64,000 bases of DNA. It comes from an uncultured Oscillospiraceae bacterium (GTDB lineage Bacteria > Bacillota > Clostridia > Oscillospirales > Ruminococcaceae). Where the stretch lies: assembly GCA_900546885.1 (NCBI GenBank), contig UREN01000001.1, positions 1 through 64,000 on the forward strand. The letters are read 5' to 3'. The position numbers and the translations under genes are program-made. Under the pieces are notes generated by a model that saw only the letters and a list, made by a program, of their open reading frames with translations, did no database searches and was not told the origin of the DNA. Below, piece by piece: positions 59,577-64,000 of the stretch. Within the stretch, counting starts at the first letter, position 1. The number at the start of each line of letters is the position of its first letter.

Positions 59577-60359
59577 ATGGAACAACTTCGGCAGAGAAAA
59601 GGCTTTTTCATTGACATGGACGGCGTTATTTATCACGGCAACCGGCTTTTGCCCGGCGTAAAGGAATTTGTGCAGTGGCTGTACGACGAGGACAAGGCGT
59701 TTTTGTTTTTGACCAACTCCAGCCGGTATACGCCCAAAGAGCTGCAGCAAAAGCTGGCGCGCATGGGCCTTGAAGTGGACCACACGCACTTTTACACCAG
59801 TGCGCTGGCCACGGCGCGCTTTCTTTCCACCCAGGCGCCGGGCTCCAGCGCATATGTGGTGGGTGAGCACGGCCTGTTCAACGCCCTGTATGACGCGGGC
59901 ATCACATTCAACGAAATAGACCCGGATTATGTGGTAATCAGCGAATCGGACAATTTCAACTACGACAGCATTGTAAAAGCCATGCGCTTTGTGAACAACG
60001 GCGCAAAGCTGATTGGCACAAACTACGACCTCACCGGCCCCGCCGAGGACGGCCTTGTGCCCGCCTGCCGCGCACTGATGGCACCCATTGAGCTTACCAC
60101 CGGCAAAAGCGCTTATTATGTGGGCAAACCCAACCCCCTGATGATGCGCACCGGCCTGCGCCTTTTAAACACCCACTCGGCCGAGACAGCCATGATAGGC
60201 GACCGCATGGACACCGATATTGTGGCGGGCATTGAAACCGGGTTGGACCCCATTCTGGTGCTGAGCGGCGTAACCACACGCGCCATGATGGCCGAATACC
60301 CCTACCGCCCCCGCCTTGTGCTGAACGGGGTGGGCGATATTGTGCCGGGCACGCACTGA
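59577..60359 (+). CDS. HAD-IIA (NagD/PNPase) family phosphatase
   Basis: The 260-residue phosphatase has motif I FIDMDGVIYHG near 11-20, motif II 'LTNSSRY' near 45, the large alpha/beta cap of the IIA group, lysine 'YYVGKPNPLMM' near 180, and motif III 'MIGDRMDTDIVAG' near 208. Relatives remove phosphate from nucleotides, ribonucleotides or sugar phosphates. The start at 59577 follows AGGGGTTTTGGT. It has its own promoter and a strong terminator at 60380-60420. Confidence 0.92.
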   Translation: MEQLRQRKGFFIDMDGVIYHGNRLLPGVKEFVQWLYDEDKAFLFLTNSSRYTPKELQQKLARMGLEVDHTHFYTSALATARFLSTQAPGSSAYVVGEHGLFNALYDAGITFNEIDPDYVVISESDNFNYDSIVKAMRFVNNGAKLIGTNYDLTGPAEDGLVPACRALMAPIELTTGKSAYYVGKPNPLMMRTGLRLLNTHSAETAMIGDRMDTDIVAGIETGLDPILVLSGVTTRAMMAEYPYRPRLVLNGVGDIVPGTH

Positions 60360-60379
60360 TGCCCGGTAACAACAGAAAC

Positions 60380-60424
60380 AAACGCCCGCGGGCCAGGCAA
60401 TGCCTGGCCCGCGGGCGTTTTATT
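60380..60424. terminator. Bidirectional terminator after the NagD-like gene
   Basis: A 19-bp perfect stem (60380-60398 with 60402-60420, built of GCCCGCGGGCCAGGC and its complement) is followed by TTTTATTTA and preceded by A residues. Confidence 0.9.
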
Positions 60425-60452
60425 TATGTGCGCACACAGCGCCGTGTGCCGG

Positions 60453-63400
60453 TTATTTCTTCGCGGGCGGGGCGCCTTTGCGCCGCCTGCCCCATGCCAG
60501 TGCACCGGCAAAGCCCGCAAGGCAGGCCGCCAGAAGCCCTGCATACAAAAGCGGGTTGGCGCCGTCCCCTGTTTTTACGATGCCGCCGCCCGGCGGATCC
60601 TTCCGGTTTGTGAACAGCGCCGCCGCCGTGCCGCCTGCAGGGATGGTGCCGCTTTCCCCTGTCTGGGTTGTGGCATAGCCGTCTGCGTTTGCCTCCTGCT
60701 CTGCCACGGTATAGCGCACGCCGCCGGGCAGGCCCTGTGCCTGCACGCTTTCGCCGTGTTTCAGCGCAAAACCGGCCACGCCGTTGTGGAAGGTCATACC
60801 TCCATAAGTGCCGTTGACAGAGGTGTCGCTGAGGGTGACGGTGAAGTGGAACGCACGGCTTTTATCGCCCTGGGCGCCCTCCACCTTCTTTTCCACACGC
60901 AGCCCGCCCAGGGCCACGTTTTCCACCGTGAAGCCTGCCCCGGCGTTTCCGCCGTAAATCACCTCGCCATAGCCGTCCGGCAGAGCCACTTCCTCCACGG
61001 TATAGGTGATAAAGCTGCCGTTTGCATCATACTGCGGCAGGCCGGTGAAGGTGTAGCTCCAGGCGTCGTTTTGCCGTGTCATGCCGCGCACAAGGCGCTG
61101 CCACAGGCTGGGCGCGGCGGTTTCTTCTGCCTCGCCCGCCCCGGATGTCAGAAGCTGGCCGCCCTGCGGGGTAAGGCGCACGCGGGCCGCCTCTGTGCCG
61201 TTTGCATACAGCGCTATATCGATGCTGGCCGGGCGTATGCCGGCGGCATTGCCGCTGTCTGTCCACAGTTTTTTCACCGGGATATCTATCACCAGCGTGT
61301 TCTTCAGCGCATAGCCCGTCTGCTGCACCTCATAGCCCGCCACAGGCTCTTCCTTCACCGCATAGGTATACAGGTTGCCCTGTTCGTCTGCAGCAGGCAG
61401 CTTGTAATAGGTGTAGCGCCAAACTTCCGTATCCGTACCGGTCCATACGGGCTGGGCGTCTGTCACCTGTTCCGGCTGGCCGCCCGCGGCAGTGCGCCAC
61501 AGGGTGAGCGAAATGGCATCCGGCCGCAGGCCGGCGGCGTTGCTGCCGTCGTTCCAGGTTTTGGTGCCGCTAAGCTCCTGCAGCCAGGTGTTCGTCACCG
61601 TAGTTTTGCCCTGTGCATCCTCGTAGTGCACGGCAAAGCAAAAATCCGGGTCCTTCACAGGGCGGCCGCCCACAGAGAGTTCGCGCGCATAATAAGTGTA
61701 TGCCTGGCCTGCCGCGTCATATTTGGGCAGGTTTGCAAAGCTGCCCTGCCAGTGGTTTGCCCTGGTGAGCACAAGGGTTTTCTGCCCATCGGCGCCCGCC
61801 ACCTCTTCCGAAGCGGCATCGCCCGGCGTGCCGGTGGTGCGCCACAGGCCCACCACCACATCGCCCTGCTGGGCCTGCGGGGTGCCGTGCCACACCTTTT
61901 CCACCGCCAGGCGGGTGGCTTCCACATTGACATAGCGGAACAGGGGGTACTCTGTGCCGCCCGTTTCTATGGTTGCCTGCTCGCTTGCCTGCTGAAGGTA
62001 GCCGCCGGGCAGTGTTTCTGTTACGCGGTACTGTGTTTTGCCGCCCTGGGCAAGGCTGCTGCCCGGCATGGCCTGCGGCAGGTTTTCCCAGACGGCATTC
62101 CACGCCTTGTACTCATAATAGGGTGCCTGCGGCTGCGTGTCGGCTGTGCCGTACACCGTCACCTGCGCCAGCTTCGTCCAGGCGCCCCCTTCGGCCAGAT
62201 ATTCCAGCGCAAAGGTGACAGGCACCGGCGCAGCCGAGGGATTCCACTGCTTTTCGGCATAGATGCGGGTGGGCCGCAGCGTGTTAGAGACGATTTGGGC
62301 GGCATCGTCATACGCCGCCGTATAGGCGGTGTTGTAAATGGCATTGGCGTCCAGAATGTCGGCCGCATTCACCCGGCCGGCCTGTTCCCGCTGCTGCCAG
62401 CCGGTTTGCAGCTCGCGCACGCGGTAGGCATACTGGCGGCCGCTCTCGTCCGCCTGGGGAAGGCCCGCAACGGCCGCGCTGGCATAGCTTTGCCGGTTTG
62501 TGCCATACAGCGTCAGGGTGAGGTCTTGCTCCGCCCCGTTTTGGTACACGGTCACATTCTCCCAGCTGGCCCCGCCATCTGCCGAGCGCTGGATGACAAA
62601 GCTTGCCTCCCAGTCAAAGCCGGTGCGCCCCGTTTCGGGCCGGGTGCCGTAGGCGTTGCCGCCGTCGCCCACCCATTGCTTTGCCACCGAAAACTCTGTG
62701 GTTTCAAGCCGGTTATACAGCGCCTGCGTTTTGAACAGGTTGTATTCCGTTTCCGGCTGGTTTTTCCCGTTTGCCCAATAGGCCGGGCTGAACAAACCGG
62801 GGCTGAACTCATACTGGTAAGTGCCCGCGGCCTCATCTTCGTTTACCACCGTGACGGTTTGAACCGCCCCGTTGTATGCAATGCCGGCCTCTACCACACG
62901 GTAGCGCAGGTAGGTAAGCCCGCCCGTGCTGTTTGAAATGACGGACGGCAGGTTTGCGAAGGAATACGTTTTGCCCCACACCGCGCTGTCGTTGATGCGG
63001 CCCGTTTGGGTTTGGGTAAAGGAATAGCTGCCAAAAAGTGCCTGATAGGCCTGCGGAGAAAGCGCCTTTTCAAAATAGGTGCCCGCATCGGCCCACTTTG
63101 CCCCGCTGGCCGGTTGGCCGCCCTTGCCGTCGGCCTCTATCACTTGCAGCTGGAAGGTGACGGCCAAATCAAAGCCAAGGTAATCTTCGGTGATGATGCC
63201 GCCTGCGCTGTCCACCCAGCCTTTGCTGTAAGGTGCGCTGGTAAGGATGGTGTTTGTAAGCGGGCGCATGGTGACGGAAAGGGCGCCGCCCGCCTCGCTG
63301 CGGCTTTGTTCGCCCACCGTGCCGTTTGCCGGCGACATGGTGTATTCGCTGCCGGCAGGCAGGGTTTCTGTCACCTCATAGCGCCACGGCATGCCGTTGG

Positions 63401-64000
63401 GGGCATAGCGCTCCAGCTCACCGGCCCGTGCGCCTGTGACAGAATAGCGCCAGGTATCCCCTGCCTTGCTTGCTTCGTCCCACACCACTGCATAGCTGCC
63501 CGCAGGCATTTCCTCTTTGGCAATGGCGTTGCCCTGGCCGGGCTGGGCGTCGGCATAGCGGCTTACGGTAAGCGTGACGTCCCCGGGGCGCAGGCCGAAC
63601 TGGTTGCTGTAATCGCGCCATTGTTTTGTGCCGGAAAGCGCCACGGTCTCGCGCGCCGGCTGCGGGGCGTTCAGGAAGGTGGCCCCCACATACACTTCGT
63701 CTGCCGTCTGCCCGCGGCCGTTGCCCTCATTCAGGGTAATGCGCACTTTTTCCACAGAAGTTTGCCCCGCATAGCCGGGCTGGCCGCGCAGAATCTCCGG
63801 CGTGCCGTCCCCGGGCATGCCCCATGTGTCATAGCCGCCCAGGGCCTGTTTGTCTTCCGAGATGGCGTATTGGTACGCTTCGCCGTTGGGCGCATAGATA
63901 TCCAAATTTTCAAACCGCAGGGTCACTTCCAGCGGGGCCGTTTTATTTTGTGCCGCCTGGTAGGCCGCTTGCACCTCGGCCGAGCTCCACGTCAGGCGCT
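60453..64000 (-). CDS. Large Cna-B repeat surface protein, 5' end beyond the window
   Basis: About 1180 residues are visible, and the reading frame stays open to the edge, so the N-terminus is missing. At least six Cna-B-type beta domains are seen, each starting with a K-x-W or W-N-type motif ('KQWRDYSNQFGLRP', 'KQWVGDGGNAYG', 'EKQWNPSAAPV', 'EKVWHGTPQAQ', 'TKTWNDGSNAAGL', 'KKLWTDSGNAAGI'). The end has a Gly-rich 'GGGIVKTGDG', a 20-residue hydrophobic stretch and 'GRRRKGAPPAKK', as in sortase substrates, but the motif is VKTGD, not LPXTG. It is likely a pilus or adhesin subunit. Confidence 0.9.
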   Translation of the reverse strand, partial: RLTWSSAEVQAAYQAAQNKTAPLEVTLRFENLDIYAPNGEAYQYAISEDKQALGGYDTWGMPGDGTPEILRGQPGYAGQTSVEKVRITLNEGNGRGQTADEVYVGATFLNAPQPARETVALSGTKQWRDYSNQFGLRPGDVTLTVSRYADAQPGQGNAIAKEEMPAGSYAVVWDEASKAGDTWRYSVTGARAGELERYAPNGMPWRYEVTETLPAGSEYTMSPANGTVGEQSRSEAGGALSVTMRPLTNTILTSAPYSKGWVDSAGGIITEDYLGFDLAVTFQLQVIEADGKGGQPASGAKWADAGTYFEKALSPQAYQALFGSYSFTQTQTGRINDSAVWGKTYSFANLPSVISNSTGGLTYLRYRVVEAGIAYNGAVQTVTVVNEDEAAGTYQYEFSPGLFSPAYWANGKNQPETEYNLFKTQALYNRLETTEFSVAKQWVGDGGNAYGTRPETGRTGFDWEASFVIQRSADGGASWENVTVYQNGAEQDLTLTLYGTNRQSYASAAVAGLPQADESGRQYAYRVRELQTGWQQREQAGRVNAADILDANAIYNTAYTAAYDDAAQIVSNTLRPTRIYAEKQWNPSAAPVPVTFALEYLAEGGAWTKLAQVTVYGTADTQPQAPYYEYKAWNAVWENLPQAMPGSSLAQGGKTQYRVTETLPGGYLQQASEQATIETGGTEYPLFRYVNVEATRLAVEKVWHGTPQAQQGDVVVGLWRTTGTPGDAASEEVAGADGQKTLVLTRANHWQGSFANLPKYDAAGQAYTYYARELSVGGRPVKDPDFCFAVHYEDAQGKTTVTNTWLQELSGTKTWNDGSNAAGLRPDAISLTLWRTAAGGQPEQVTDAQPVWTGTDTEVWRYTYYKLPAADEQGNLYTYAVKEEPVAGYEVQQTGYALKNTLVIDIPVKKLWTDSGNAAGIRPASIDIALYANGTEAARVRLTPQGGQLLTSGAGEAEETAAPSLWQRLVRGMTRQNDAWSYTFTGLPQYDANGSFITYTVEEVALPDGYGEVIYGGNAGAGFTVENVALGGLRVEKKVEGAQGDKSRAFHFTVTLSDTSVNGTYGGMTFHNGVAGFALKHGESVQAQGLPGGVRYTVAEQEANADGYATTQTGESGTIPAGGTAAALFTNRKDPPGGGIVKTGDGANPLLYAGLLAACLAGFAGALAWGRRRKGAPPAKK

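Noticed and set aside
60426-62936. Long open frame on the plus strand across the Cna-B gene
   Set aside because: The minus-strand frame has clear repeated domains and a sorting signal. The plus-strand one has none.
1-64000. CRISPR array, tRNA or rRNA genes, insertion sequences, prophage
   Set aside because: No spaced direct repeats, cloverleaf with a TTCGA-type loop, transposase or phage gene was seen.

Overview
The window is a 64-kb piece of a GC-rich bacterial chromosome. The gene content (yloU-yloV-recG, pth-mfd, pyruvate phosphate dikinase, ECF transporter, UTRA-type GntR regulators, EpsC-type CysE, Gram-positive style Shine-Dalgarno sites, LPXTG-like wall anchoring) points to a low-oxygen gut Clostridia member, most likely Oscillospiraceae near Faecalibacterium, Gemmiger or Subdoligranulum. 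The family-level placement is inference from gene content and base composition, not from a marker search. No rRNA, tRNA, CRISPR array, insertion sequence or prophage was seen. Most of the window is ordinary core chromosome with short intergenic gaps, -35/-10 promoters of the usual sigma-A type with 16-18 bp spacing, and many strong hairpin terminators between converging genes.

Layout. 1-2050: mgtE behind a long leader that holds a possible leader peptide and a terminator-like hairpin. 2050-4850: ppdK. 4900-13245: pth, an unknown membrane protein, mfd, a PpiC/SurA-like lipoprotein, a Cof-type HAD phosphatase, mutY and a small membrane protein. 13300-19870: a divergent accessory locus with a GntR regulator, an AllA-like cupin and a PfkB kinase on the minus strand, facing a complete ECF transporter (S, T and two ATPases) and a BtpA-family protein on the plus strand. 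19870-29420: minus-strand genes, namely a two-component system feeding an HtrA protease, then rpe with an RnfD-RnfE-RnfA-like trio, a GNAT enzyme, a GNAT-methyltransferase fusion, and a second HtrA. 29420-31400: ychF and mtnN. 31430-34540: a second sugar locus (GntR, NagB-like protein, PfkB kinase). 34540-45410: a ferritin-like helical protein, malQ, an alanyl-tRNA editing protein, a DUF1624 protein, an AI-2E-family permease, cysE, a zinc/cadmium efflux locus (ArsR, HMA protein, P1B ATPase), uppP and exoA. 45800-60420: a Ser/Thr-rich lipoprotein, a ZIP transporter, ftsH, an M29 aminopeptidase, an M20 peptidase, an Xre/TPR-like regulator, recG-yloV-yloU, a lipoprotein, a MarR regulator and a NagD-like phosphatase. 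60450-64000: the C-terminal 1180 or so residues of a large Cna-B repeat surface protein that runs off the window.

The most unusual elements are these. (1) An Rnf-like D-E-A membrane trio whose three subunits all appear to have lost the residues that carry the redox cofactors: the RnfD flavin threonine and the RnfA/RnfE iron-sulphur cysteines. It has no RnfB, C or G beside it and shares a promoter with rpe. (2) The ECF locus, in which one ATPase has a destroyed ABC signature motif while its partner is intact, linked to BtpA, a PfkB kinase and an AllA-like cupin. (3) A NagB-like protein in which two catalytic positions of the deaminase family are replaced, next to another PfkB kinase and another GntR. 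Both sugar loci look like uncharacterised carbohydrate or nucleoside salvage routes. (4) A GNAT domain fused to an MnmM/YtqB-type tRNA methyltransferase.
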